Shown piece by piece: positions 1 to 7,491 of a stretch of DNA of 12,003 nt. This stretch comes from JANTGF01 sp033791445. GTDB taxonomy: Bacteria > Bacteroidota > Bacteroidia > Bacteroidales > VadinHA17. Position 1 is the stretch's first letter. Every line of letters starts with the position of its first letter. A model generated the notes under the pieces. The model was not told where the DNA came from. It did not search any database and saw only the letters and a list, made by a program, of their open reading frames with translations. A program made the translations under genes and the position numbers. The stretch covers positions 1 to 12,003 of the forward strand of contig JASJGS010000068.1 of NCBI GenBank assembly GCA_033791445.1, written 5' to 3'.

Positions 1-1149
1 TTTCACTCCAAACAAAACATATGTATTGTCTTCAAAAGTTCGGTTTTTAATATCAGTATAAGCGATGCTAACTTCATTCTCAAGCATAGGTATAAACAAT
101 TTTTCTATATCAACACCCAACTTATTATTGACCTCTTTCAATCGAGTTGTAAAAGAATTATACTTTCCGTTATCCTTAAGGTAAGATTTGTACTTATCAT
201 AGAACTCATCGAAATCACTAATTCCAAATGAAAGGTAGGCCATGGTATTGGCCGGAAGAACCTGCTCTGAAGACAGGCTCTGTGAGGTTTGACTCTTGAA
301 AATATTCAGATAATTATTCAGAGTATCATTCGAATAGGTAAATCCATTTAACAGGAAAGCATCTTCATCAATATTTATATCCAGCTCCGCCCAATTCGCA
401 AAACTATCGAAAGGCAATACCTTCCTTTTGTATGTACTATTAAGAAATGTAGCAACAAAATAGGGAATTCGCTTGAAATTAATATAAAGGTTTGCTTCTA
501 CATTTTTTCCAGCCGTAGCTTTTACTCGCTTAAACCCATCCTGGTCTAATATACTTAGGCTAAGATCAAGTTGACGAATAGAGCTTTCCAATAATATTGT
601 GGAGGAGCTGAGCATAAGAACGCTCTTATAAATAGCAAAAGAAAATTTATTTTCTCCCGAATTAGCCTGGATATCAAACACTTTTGCTTTCTGGTATTGC
701 CTTTCTTTTATACTTGCCAATGTTTCAAATTGCTTCTCAAAGGCCCCTTGCAAAGACGAAATATTGATATTTTCTGGTAAGGTAGCTAAATACAAGATTT
801 CAATATCGTTTTTACCAGAATGATGAACGGAAACTACAATCGGTTTATGTGTAATCAGCTGCTCAAATGTTTTGTTTGATTGCAGGATTGAATCTAAATA
901 TAAAAGATCGTTGTGGGTTTCCTTAACAACATCTATTTGCAGGAACTCCTGCCACATTAGATTCCGTTTCTGAAGCTTTTCAATAAAATCAGGGAAATCA
1001 CCAATTTCAGAAATAAGCATTGCATCTATTGGGACTGCATTATATATATCCTCTCTGGCTTGAAACCTGGGTTTAAACACAAAATACCCAGCCAAGATTA
1101 TCCCAACAATCACCATTCCAATTGCAACGCTCCAGAGTTTTTTAAACAT
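1..1149 (-). CDS. Membrane-anchored hypothetical protein, DUF3352-like (3' end outside window)
   Basis: The reverse strand is open for 383 codons from an ATG at 1149 down to base 1 with no stop, so the C-terminus is missing. The protein starts MFKKLWSVAIGMVIVGIILAG, giving a basic N-terminus and one hydrophobic segment at about residues 5-22. This is best read as an uncleaved signal anchor with the rest of the chain outside the cytoplasm. After the anchor comes a segment reading VPIDAMLISEIGDF, then LMWQEFLQ and LLYLDSIL. This pattern recalls large Bacteroidota hypothetical proteins grouped as DUF3352-like, but that assignment is from memory of the family and not from a search. No catalytic motif is visible. 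The start is supported by an exact TAnnTTTG box 27 bp upstream and by the anchor beginning right at the Met. It is divergent from the TonB receptor gene and separated from it by 227 bp. Function unknown. Confidence 0.8.
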   Translation of the reverse strand, partial: MFKKLWSVAIGMVIVGIILAGYFVFKPRFQAREDIYNAVPIDAMLISEIGDFPDFIEKLQKRNLMWQEFLQIDVVKETHNDLLYLDSILQSNKTFEQLITHKPIVVSVHHSGKNDIEILYLATLPENINISSLQGAFEKQFETLASIKERQYQKAKVFDIQANSGENKFSFAIYKSVLMLSSSTILLESSIRQLDLSLSILDQDGFKRVKATAGKNVEANLYINFKRIPYFVATFLNSTYKRKVLPFDSFANWAELDINIDEDAFLLNGFTYSNDTLNNYLNIFKSQTSQSLSSEQVLPANTMAYLSFGISDFDEFYDKYKSYLKDNGKYNSFTTRLKEVNNKLGVDIEKLFIPMLENEVSIAYTDIKNRTFEDNTYVLFGVK

Positions 1150-1175
1150 TTACTTAAATAGCTTAGATTCACTGG

Positions 1176-1183
1176 CAAAATTA
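1176..1183 (-). promoter_or_regulatory. Bacteroidota -7 promoter box for the 1-1149 gene
   Basis: Read on the minus strand this is TAATTTTG, an exact match to the Bacteroidota sigma-ABfr -7 consensus TAnnTTTG. It lies 27 bp before the ATG at 1149, leaving a leader of about 20 nt. I could not find a well-spaced -33 TTTG. A divergent promoter for the receptor at 1377 must also lie in 1150-1376, but no exact box is visible there. Confidence 0.5.
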
Positions 1184-1376
1184 GAAAAATAAGCTGATTA
1201 AAAAATCTGCAATTCATAAATGAATTTGGTGGATTTAATATAACAGAAATAGCTTACTTGGGGGAACAAGTTTTTTCATTGTTTTTCTAATAATTGAAAT
1301 TTTAATTTTTAAGATTTAAATTGGAATAATTTTTGTTATATAAAATAGCTTTTATCAATGGAGAGGCCGAACTTGC

Positions 1377-3794
1377 ATGCATAAAATAAGTTTCTTAATA
1401 TTTTCAGGCATTTTATATGCTCTTTTCACTATCTCTTTATCGGCCCAAACTATACAGATATTGGATAAATCTTCGGGCCTGCCTGTTCCTGACGTTGCTA
1501 TTTTTAATCAGGAAATGAACAAGGCGGTAATCTCTGACGATATGGGAAGTGCAGATATTTCGATTTTCTCTAATGTTGACAGCCTTTATTTTCAACATCC
1601 GTCGTACAAAAGACTGGCTAAAACAATAACAGATCTGGAAAAATTTGGTTTTATAATACAGCTGGAAAAACAGGTCAGGATGCTTAAAGATGTTGTAATT
1701 GCTGTAAAACGTTGGGAACAAGTTAAGGAGGAGGTTCCTAATAAAATAAAATCTATTACCCGAAATGAAGTTGAACTCCAAAACCCTCAAACAGCAGCTG
1801 ACCTATTAACAATTTCAAATGCCGTTTTTCTTCAGAAAAGTCAACTGGGCGGAGGTAGCCCAATGATACGTGGTTTTGCTGCCAATTCAGTTCTGCTCGT
1901 AGTTGACGGTGTTAGAATGAACAATGCAATATACAGGAGTGGAAATCTTCAAAATGTACTTTCTCTTGACGCCAATATTATCCAGGAATCTGAGGTTATT
2001 TATGGCCCTGGATCTGTTGTTTATGGAAGTGATGCACTGGGAGGTGTAATGGATTTTCACACCTTCGATCCTCAGCTTTCAAAAGATAAGAAATCAAAGC
2101 TTAATGTAAACGCTGGGGCACGCTATTCATCAGCCAACAATGAAAAAATGGGACACTTTGATCTCAATGCTGGTTTTAAAAAATGGGGGTTCCTGACCAG
2201 TATATCCTACAGTGATTACGATCATCTTCAAATGGGTGGGTGGGATCACCCATCATACCAACGTCCGGAATATGCTACACGTGTTGGCAATACAGATTCC
2301 ATTGTTGCCAACCCAAACCCAGACAAGCAGGTATTTTCAGGTTTTAACCAGTTAAACCTGACTCAAAAATTTAGATTTTCTCCGAAAGAAAAAATCAATT
2401 TCACATATGCATTCCATTATTCCGAATCCTCTAATATCCCCAGATATGATAGACTCAGTATTTACAGCAATGATCAGTTAAAATATGCTGAATGGTACTA
2501 TGGGCCCCAAAAGTGGATGATGAATTCACTTACATCTCAATTTGATAATAAAACATCCATTTACGATAATATCAAAATAGTCTTGGCTTACCAGCATTAT
2601 GTTGAAAGCAGACACGATAGAAAATTATTTGATTCCCAACTCAGGCATCGCACTGAAAACGTGAATATTTTCTCCATAAATATGGATTTGAATAAAAAAC
2701 TGGGAACCAAACATTCGTTTTACTATGGCCTTGAGTCGTTTTATAATGATGTTGTATCAACAGCTAATTCCGAAAATATAATTACAGGAGAGGTCGTGCC
2801 AGAATCTACAAGGTACCCGGATGGGGTTAATCATTATTTCACTTTATCAGCATATGCCTCGCTTAAATTAAACTTAGGAAGAAAAGTCACTTTTGATGCT
2901 GGGATTCGGTACAACTTTATAAACCTCTATTCTACTATAGTTGATAACTCCTTCTACAATTTTCCTTATAATGAAATAAGGAATACAAATAGTGCTCTTA
3001 ACGGCTCTATAGGATTGGTTTATAGACCAGTAAAAGGATCACAGATAAACTTTAATTTTTCTTCAGGGTTTAGAGCACCAAACACCGATGATATGGCTAA
3101 AGTGTTTGATTCTGAGCCAAGTGGAGTAGTAGTACCTAATGATGAATTGCAACCTGAATACGCCTACAATTTTGACCTGGGATGGAGACAAAGTTTTAAT
3201 TCAACCCTTTCTTTTGAAGTCAACGGATTCTATACCCTCTTAAAAAATGCGATGGTTAGGAGACAGTATAATTACAATGGTCAGGATTCAATATATTACG
3301 ATAATGAAATGAGTCAGGTATTTGCGTTGGTGAATGCCCGGGAAGCAACAATTTATGGCGGTAGTTTAGACCTTGTAGCCAAATTGTCAAAATCATTTTC
3401 ATTCAAAACTGATTTTACCTATTTAAAAGGCCAGGACGATAAGGGTTTGCCTCTTCGCCATATTCCACCATATTACGGTGGCTTGCACTTATTGTATGAA
3501 AACAAGTTCTTTAATGGTGACTTTTATTTTATTTACAACGGTAAAATTACCAATAGTAACCTGGCTCCCGAAGAACAATCAAAAACGTATATGTACGAGC
3601 TTGATCAAAGTGGTTTACCCTATTCTCCTTCGTGGTATACGTTAAACTTTAAAATGTCCATTCGACCTGCAAAATTTATTAGTATACAGGGTGGTATTGA
3701 GAATATTTTAAATGTGCGCTACAGACCTTACTCCTCTGGCATTGTTTCTCCTGGCAGAAACTTTTATCTAGCTGTAAGAATAACTATTGGATAA
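1377..3794 (+). CDS. TonB-dependent outer-membrane receptor, heme/hemoglobin-receptor type
   Basis: 805-residue outer-membrane active transporter. Residues 1-23 form a signal peptide (basic start, hydrophobic core, cleavage likely after LSA). About 25-98 is a carboxypeptidase-regulatory-like beta domain common in Bacteroidota receptors. The plug spans about 115-228, with GGGSPMIRGFAAN (158-170), VVDGVRMNNAIYRSGNLQNV (175-194) and YGPGSVVYGSDALGGV (209-224), which are hallmark plug motifs of the heme/hemoglobin receptor branch. The rest is a 22-strand barrel ending at YLAVRITIG. FRAP at 565-568 followed by PNDEL at 587-591 matches the FRAP...NPNL box of heme receptors, but the stretch between them holds no histidine, unlike the heme-ligating His described in HemR-type proteins. 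Substrate is therefore probably heme or a heme protein but not certain. The ATG at 1358 is out of frame, so 1377 is the start. No TonB, ExbBD or hemophore gene is nearby, so energising components must be elsewhere. Confidence 0.93.
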   Translation: MHKISFLIFSGILYALFTISLSAQTIQILDKSSGLPVPDVAIFNQEMNKAVISDDMGSADISIFSNVDSLYFQHPSYKRLAKTITDLEKFGFIIQLEKQVRMLKDVVIAVKRWEQVKEEVPNKIKSITRNEVELQNPQTAADLLTISNAVFLQKSQLGGGSPMIRGFAANSVLLVVDGVRMNNAIYRSGNLQNVLSLDANIIQESEVIYGPGSVVYGSDALGGVMDFHTFDPQLSKDKKSKLNVNAGARYSSANNEKMGHFDLNAGFKKWGFLTSISYSDYDHLQMGGWDHPSYQRPEYATRVGNTDSIVANPNPDKQVFSGFNQLNLTQKFRFSPKEKINFTYAFHYSESSNIPRYDRLSIYSNDQLKYAEWYYGPQKWMMNSLTSQFDNKTSIYDNIKIVLAYQHYVESRHDRKLFDSQLRHRTENVNIFSINMDLNKKLGTKHSFYYGLESFYNDVVSTANSENIITGEVVPESTRYPDGVNHYFTLSAYASLKLNLGRKVTFDAGIRYNFINLYSTIVDNSFYNFPYNEIRNTNSALNGSIGLVYRPVKGSQINFNFSSGFRAPNTDDMAKVFDSEPSGVVVPNDELQPEYAYNFDLGWRQSFNSTLSFEVNGFYTLLKNAMVRRQYNYNGQDSIYYDNEMSQVFALVNAREATIYGGSLDLVAKLSKSFSFKTDFTYLKGQDDKGLPLRHIPPYYGGLHLLYENKFFNGDFYFIYNGKITNSNLAPEEQSKTYMYELDQSGLPYSPSWYTLNFKMSIRPAKFISIQGGIENILNVRYRPYSSGIVSPGRNFYLAVRITIG

Positions 3795-3807
3795 GGTCTA
3801 TCCCTGA

Positions 3808-4221
3808 ACAATTCAAGGAGGTGTCAAAGAAGACAGGGTTAACAAGGCCTTTCAGATCATGTACACGGTAAAGGAATTTGAACAGATTGCCGATGTAATA
3901 TCAAAAAACCTTATGTTAAGGGCGAATAAATGGATAGAAAATTCGCAAGATTTCACCCCACAGGGAAAGAAAGAATTCCTGGAATACCAGCAAAAAACAC
4001 AAAAATAAATGGCAAGAGCTATAGAGGTATTTTGAGACGTAAATCTGGAGATGGCCATTGATCTTGAGAGGCAATATTTCAAGCGCATTCAGGACGAGGT
4101 AAAACAATCCATTGAAACTAGTGAATTCCACCTTGAGCTAATTACAAATTTCAGAATTATCACAAGTCATGCTACTAACCTTGCAAGAATCTCACTCAAA
4201 TGGCCATTTAATTCGGAATGA
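3808..4221 (+). pseudogene. Relic of Na/Pi cotransporter family protein (PhoU-like C-terminal domain)
   Basis: One reading frame, open from 3808 after a TGA at 3805, encodes VNKAFQIMYTVKEFEQIADV and then ISKNLMLRANKW. It then meets TAA at 4006 and TGA at 4033, and continues in the same frame as DVNLEMAIDLERQYFKR, then SIETSEFHLELI and SHATNLARISLKW to a TGA at 4219. These segments match the PhoU-like helical domain at the C-terminus of Na/Pi cotransporter (NptA-like) proteins. Only about 130 residues remain of a family that normally has some 550, and the whole membrane domain is absent. Because all pieces share a frame, the damage is two nonsense changes plus a 5' deletion rather than frameshifts. 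Between DVNLE and MAIDLERQ the sequence seems shorter than I recall for the family, which would mean an internal deletion too. The relic begins 13 bp after the receptor stop and its last codon overlaps a possible upstream start of the cyanophycinase-like gene. Confidence 0.75.
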
Positions 4222-4268
4222 AAACTAATTTTGTTGTGACTCAACAAGTAATAAACCCCTTCAAAACC

Positions 4269-5192
4269 ATGAAAAATCAACTAATTTCCCTTCTCTTTCT
4301 TCTATTATTATTGTTTATTCCTGAGTCCCTGTACTCAGAGGTACTTGATTCTTCTAAAGAAAGGGTGGTTACAACCGGACCCCAAAATGGCAGCCTAGTA
4401 GTAGTTGGAGGGGCAATGCGCGACACAAATATTGTTTTGAAATTTATTGAACTGGCTGGAGGAAAAGATGCTGCAATTGTAATTGTGCCAACTGCTATGG
4501 GAGTAGATTCAGTTAATCCTGCCAGGGTTTCAGGATTCCTGACAAGATTGGGGGCAACAAATGTTCAAATTGTGCATACAAATAATCCAGAGCTTGCCAA
4601 TACTGAAAAGTTTGTTAAACCAATCAAAAATGCTAATGCCATTTGGTTCTCAGGAGGAAGACAGTGGAGGATTGTTGACGCCTATGCCAACACTCTTGCT
4701 GAAAAAGAATTTCAAAAGGTACTTGAGCGCGGGGGAGTCATAGGTGGAAGCTCAGCCGGTGCTACCATACAGGGATCATACCTGGCACGAGGAGATACTA
4801 AAACCAATAGAATTATGATGGGAGACCACCAGGAAGGATTCGGATATTTGAAAAATTCTGCTATTGATCAACATTTATTAGTAAGAAATCGCCAATTTGA
4901 TTTAATTGAAATACTAAATGCTCATCCGGAGTTGCTGGGAATTGGTCTTGATGAAAATACTGCTATAGTAGTAAAAGGAGACGAACTTGAAGTAATTGGA
5001 AAAAGTTTTGTTGCCATCTACGATACCCAATTTTGGAAAGATGGATCCAAAACCGATAATAAACCTGTTTTACCGAACGGTGGGAAGTTTTTCCTTCTGC
5101 GGGCAGGAGATAAATACAATATGAACACCCGGAAAGTTATTCACTGGCAGGGTACGAATAGAGGAATTTCCATAGATAAGGATATAAAATAA
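4269..5192 (+). CDS. Exported cyanophycinase-family serine peptidase (S51)
   Basis: 307 residues from the ATG at 4269. An upstream in-frame ATG at 4218 would add 17 residues, but 4269 places a textbook signal peptide at the N-terminus (MKNQLISLLFLLLLLFIP, cleavage near residue 23), so I prefer it. The mature part starts with GSLVVVGGAM, the usual opening of cyanophycinase folds. The nucleophile elbow is GGSSAGA at 159-165 with Ser162, followed by DQHLL with His202 and GLDENTA with Glu229. The spacing of these three residues is close to that of the Ser-His-Glu triad of characterised CphB. Family members hydrolyse cyanophycin (beta-Asp-Arg polymer) to dipeptides, and relatives include alpha-aspartyl and isoaspartyl peptidases. 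The signal peptide argues for a periplasmic or extracellular role on external substrate. No cyanophycin synthetase or isoaspartyl dipeptidase is visible. A HAD gene follows after 29 bp, probably cotranscribed. Confidence 0.88.
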   Translation: MKNQLISLLFLLLLLFIPESLYSEVLDSSKERVVTTGPQNGSLVVVGGAMRDTNIVLKFIELAGGKDAAIVIVPTAMGVDSVNPARVSGFLTRLGATNVQIVHTNNPELANTEKFVKPIKNANAIWFSGGRQWRIVDAYANTLAEKEFQKVLERGGVIGGSSAGATIQGSYLARGDTKTNRIMMGDHQEGFGYLKNSAIDQHLLVRNRQFDLIEILNAHPELLGIGLDENTAIVVKGDELEVIGKSFVAIYDTQFWKDGSKTDNKPVLPNGGKFFLLRAGDKYNMNTRKVIHWQGTNRGISIDKDIK

Positions 5193-5221
5193 CACACTTC
5201 ATTATTTGAACTCAACAAAAA

Positions 5222-5884
5222 ATGGCTGAAAACCCAAACTCAAAAACTATTATATGGGATTGGAACGGAACCCTACTTGACGATCTTGATATTTGTATTA
5301 AAGGGATCAATGTTTACCTGAAAGAAAGAGATCTGAATACATTAGACAATAATAGGTATCGTGAAATTTTCGGTTTCCCCATCGGTGACTATTACCAAAA
5401 AATTGGATTTGACTTTAAAAAGGATTCTCTCGAAGACCTCTCAAGTAAATTTATAGCAACTTATTTTGAAAATTTCGACCAAACGAAATTAAGTGATGGT
5501 ACCAGGGAAGTATTAGAGAAATTTCAAAAGGAGGGTTATCAGCAATACATTTTGTCAGCCATGGACCAGAATTCATTGGAAAATTCTGTTAAAAAGTTTG
5601 GAATTACAAAGTACTTCAAAATCATCAGGGGAGCCCAGGATAAGCTGGCTCATGGGAAAATAGATTATGGGGAAAAATTATTTACTGAACTTAAACTTAA
5701 CCCAGAATCAACCTGTTTTATTGGAGATACCACACACGATAAAGAAATAGCTGATTCTCTAAATGCCCATTGCGTGCTATTCTCAGGTGGCCACCAAAGC
5801 TATGAGCGGCTTGCAACAAATAATACAATTGTTGTGAATGAGCTTATAGATTCTTTTGGTGCAGTAGAAAAGATTCTTAAATAA
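5222..5884 (+). CDS. HAD-superfamily hydrolase, phosphoglycolate-phosphatase-like
   Basis: 220-residue soluble HAD phosphatase-like protein with all four motif regions in order. Motif I is DWNGTLLDD with nucleophile Asp13, motif II is ILSAMDQ with Ser112, the motif III lysine is probably Lys146 (or Lys141), and motif IV is IGDTTHDKE with Asp169 and Asp173. An alpha-helical cap lies between motifs I and II (about 21-90), as in the Gph/beta-phosphoglucomutase subgroup. Motif I has Asn15 where most phosphatases have the general acid/base Asp (DxD); DWNGT variants are familiar in this branch, but the change makes the substrate and even the activity uncertain. The length is normal. It lies 29 bp after the cyanophycinase-like gene on the same strand and is followed by an intrinsic terminator, so the two probably form one transcript. 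Start chosen because motif I falls at the expected distance from the N-terminus and no other Met precedes it. Confidence 0.87.
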   Translation: MAENPNSKTIIWDWNGTLLDDLDICIKGINVYLKERDLNTLDNNRYREIFGFPIGDYYQKIGFDFKKDSLEDLSSKFIATYFENFDQTKLSDGTREVLEKFQKEGYQQYILSAMDQNSLENSVKKFGITKYFKIIRGAQDKLAHGKIDYGEKLFTELKLNPESTCFIGDTTHDKEIADSLNAHCVLFSGGHQSYERLATNNTIVVNELIDSFGAVEKILK

Positions 5885-5980
5885 TTCCAAGTACACAACA
5901 ATAAGAGCACCTTTGGCACAGTATTTGTTTATTCCTATGTACAGGCAATCTTCTAAATATACTTGAAACAAATTCAGGGC

Positions 5981-6012
5981 AGCCAGGAACCAAATTCCTG
6001 GCTTTATTTTTT
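5981..6012 (+). terminator. Intrinsic terminator after the HAD gene
   Basis: A perfect 9-bp inverted repeat, AGCCAGGAA at 5981-5989 and TTCCTGGCT at 5995-6003, closes a 5-nt loop (CCAAA) and is followed by TTATTTTTTT. The T tract is on the plus strand only, so it terminates the cyanophycinase-like/HAD transcript. Read from the minus strand the hairpin follows the trpS stop directly but has no U tract behind it, so it could only act weakly for trpS. The remaining convergent spacer (5885-5980) shows nothing else. Confidence 0.85.
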
Positions 6013-7001
6013 TAGAAGGGTTTGTAACCGATAATCTCCCGAACTTCTCTAACTGTTTTTGACGCACTAAGCCTGGCTTTCTCTGCTCCCATGTCTACTA
6101 CTTTTCTCAGGTAGGCATCATCTGTGGAAATAGATAATATCTTCTCGCGAAAAGGTTCTGTGAATTTAATAATATCCTCAGCAAGCTGCTTTTTCATATC
6201 TCCATAACGTATCTCACAATTATTGTATCGGTCCAGGAAGAAATCACATGTATCCTTGTCAGAAACAACCTCCATTAAGGTAAAGAGGTTTTTTATTGGT
6301 TCAGCCATTTTTTGGTTTTGTTCCACCGGGCCACTATCAGTTACTGCCCGCATGACTTTTTTCCGGATACTTTCCGCTGTATCGCTTAGGAATATCCCAT
6401 TTCCTTCTGATTTCCCCATTTTACCTGTTCCATCCAGTCCCGGAATTTTAACTAACTCTTCACCAAAATTATAAGCACTTGGCTCAGGAAAATAATCAAC
6501 CTTATACATGTGATTAAACCGTTTTGCAAACTTTCGTGTCATTTCCAGGTTCTGCTCCTGATCTTTTCCTACCGGCACCTTATTGGCTTTATGAATGATA
6601 ATATCCGCTGCCATTAAAACAGGATAAGTTAGAAGTCCTGCATTTACATTGTTTGGTTGCAGGCGAATTTTATCCTTAAAGGAGGTAGTTCTTTCTAGTT
6701 CCCCAACATATGCATTCATATTTAACAATAAATAAAGTTCTGTTACCTCCGGAACATCACTCTGTAAAAAAATGGTTGCCACCTCAGGATCAAGGCCACA
6801 GGCCAGATATTCAGAAACAACCTGCCGCACGCTGCCATGAAGATCTTCAGGAGTAGGATGGGTAGTAAGTGAGTGATAATCAGCAATGAAAAAATAGCAC
6901 TCATTTTCATGCTGCATCTTCACGAAATTCTTCAAAGCTCCGAAATAATTCCCCAAATGCAAATTCCCGGTTGATCTTATTCCACTAACAACTATTTCCA
7001 T
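6012..7001 (-). CDS. trpS: Tryptophanyl-tRNA synthetase
   Basis: 329-residue cytoplasmic class Ic aminoacyl-tRNA synthetase that attaches tryptophan to its tRNA. The Rossmann-fold HIGH signature appears as HLGN at residues 15-18 within TGNLHLGNYFGALKN. The tryptophan/ATP-site segment GKDQEQNLEMTRKFAKRFN lies at about 145-163. The second signature is KMGKS at 194-198, following GLDGTG, with Gly in place of the middle Ser of KMSKS. Length and order of elements are normal for bacterial TrpRS (about 330 residues). The start gives the expected N-terminus MEIVVSGIRS immediately before the HIGH region. The gene is monocistronic as far as visible, convergent with the HAD gene and divergent from rbfA, with an exact -7 box 36 bp upstream. 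Confidence 0.97.
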   Translation of the reverse strand: MEIVVSGIRSTGNLHLGNYFGALKNFVKMQHENECYFFIADYHSLTTHPTPEDLHGSVRQVVSEYLACGLDPEVATIFLQSDVPEVTELYLLLNMNAYVGELERTTSFKDKIRLQPNNVNAGLLTYPVLMAADIIIHKANKVPVGKDQEQNLEMTRKFAKRFNHMYKVDYFPEPSAYNFGEELVKIPGLDGTGKMGKSEGNGIFLSDTAESIRKKVMRAVTDSGPVEQNQKMAEPIKNLFTLMEVVSDKDTCDFFLDRYNNCEIRYGDMKKQLAEDIIKFTEPFREKILSISTDDAYLRKVVDMGAEKARLSASKTVREVREIIGYKPF

Positions 7002-7037
7002 ATCTCTAAATTTCTAAATAAATTCTCAAAAGCCGTG

Positions 7038-7045
7038 CAAAATTA
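7038..7045 (-). promoter_or_regulatory. -7 promoter box for trpS
   Basis: On the minus strand this reads TAATTTTG, an exact TAnnTTTG match, 36 bp before the trpS ATG, giving a leader of about 30 nt. No correctly spaced -33 TTTG is evident. I see no T-box-like leader or Trp-codon leader peptide in the short untranslated region. Confidence 0.5.
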
Positions 7046-7118
7046 ACAATTGTTCGAATAAGTCATTGACTCTTTATATCAAATATTTGGGTGAATGAGC
7101 ACATTGAGTTAAAAATTG

Positions 7119-7126
7119 TACTTTTG
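7119..7126 (+). promoter_or_regulatory. -7 promoter box for rbfA
   Basis: TACTTTTG followed by C, an exact match to the Bacteroidota TAnnTTTG box, 18 bp before the rbfA ATG, leaving a very short leader of about 10-12 nt. A TTG lies only 12 bp upstream and a TTTG 29 bp upstream, so the -33 element is not well placed. Confidence 0.5.
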
Positions 7127-7144
7127 CAGCAAGTTTAGACAATC

Positions 7145-7483
7145 ATGGAATCAACAAGACAAAAAAAGGTAGCCAGAATGATCCAGAAGGAGTTGGCAGT
7201 GATCTTCCAACAGGAATCACGAAATCTATTTCAGGGGAAATTAATCTCGGTTACTGTAGTTCATGTAACTCCTGACCTGGCGCAAGCAAAGGTCTATCTT
7301 AGTTTTTTTCCCGCTGAGAACAAAGATGAATTTCTTGAGATTATAATTGAGAAAAATAAATTCATCAGGTATGAACTTTCAAAAAAGATCCGACATCAGG
7401 TAAAGTCAATACCGGAACTAGTCTTCTTTGTTGATGATTCTCTTGATTATGTAGAAAATATTGAAAATTTGCTTAAAGATTAG
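7145..7483 (+). CDS. rbfA: Ribosome-binding factor A
   Basis: 112-residue single-domain KH-like protein that binds the 30S subunit during late 16S rRNA 5'-end maturation and is needed for growth in the cold in model bacteria. The N-terminal helix STRQKKVARMIQKELAVIFQ (3-22) is the family signature. It is followed by strand LISVTVVHVTPDLAQAKVYL (33-52), and the C-terminal part IRHQVKSIPELVFFVDDSLD (82-101) carries the conserved P-E-L-x-F-x-x-D-D-S pattern. Length is typical. It is the first gene of a short operon: a methyltransferase starts 8 bp after its stop. In many Bacteroidota rbfA lies directly before the FtsX-type permease, which here follows one protein gene and the tRNA-like gene later. 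Confidence 0.95.
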   Translation: MESTRQKKVARMIQKELAVIFQQESRNLFQGKLISVTVVHVTPDLAQAKVYLSFFPAENKDEFLEIIIEKNKFIRYELSKKIRHQVKSIPELVFFVDDSLDYVENIENLLKD

Positions 7484-7491
7484 AATTCTAA

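Noticed and set aside
1437..1790. 117-codon open frame on the minus strand inside the receptor gene
   Set aside because: It lies wholly inside the coding sequence of a well-supported TonB receptor and its translation has no recognisable domain; antisense shadow.
3852..4131. Two overlapping minus-strand open frames (78 and 71 codons) opposite the phosphate-transporter relic
   Set aside because: The plus strand carries recognisable PhoU-like sequence, so these are shadows of the decayed gene; they have no family resemblance or promoter.
4218..4268. Upstream ATG at 4218 as start of the cyanophycinase-like gene
   Set aside because: It would put 17 polar residues before a textbook signal peptide and overlaps the pseudogene's last codon; the ATG at 4269 fits better.
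6223..6474. 83-codon plus-strand frame within trpS
   Set aside because: Antisense to the conserved KMGKS region of trpS; no independent support.
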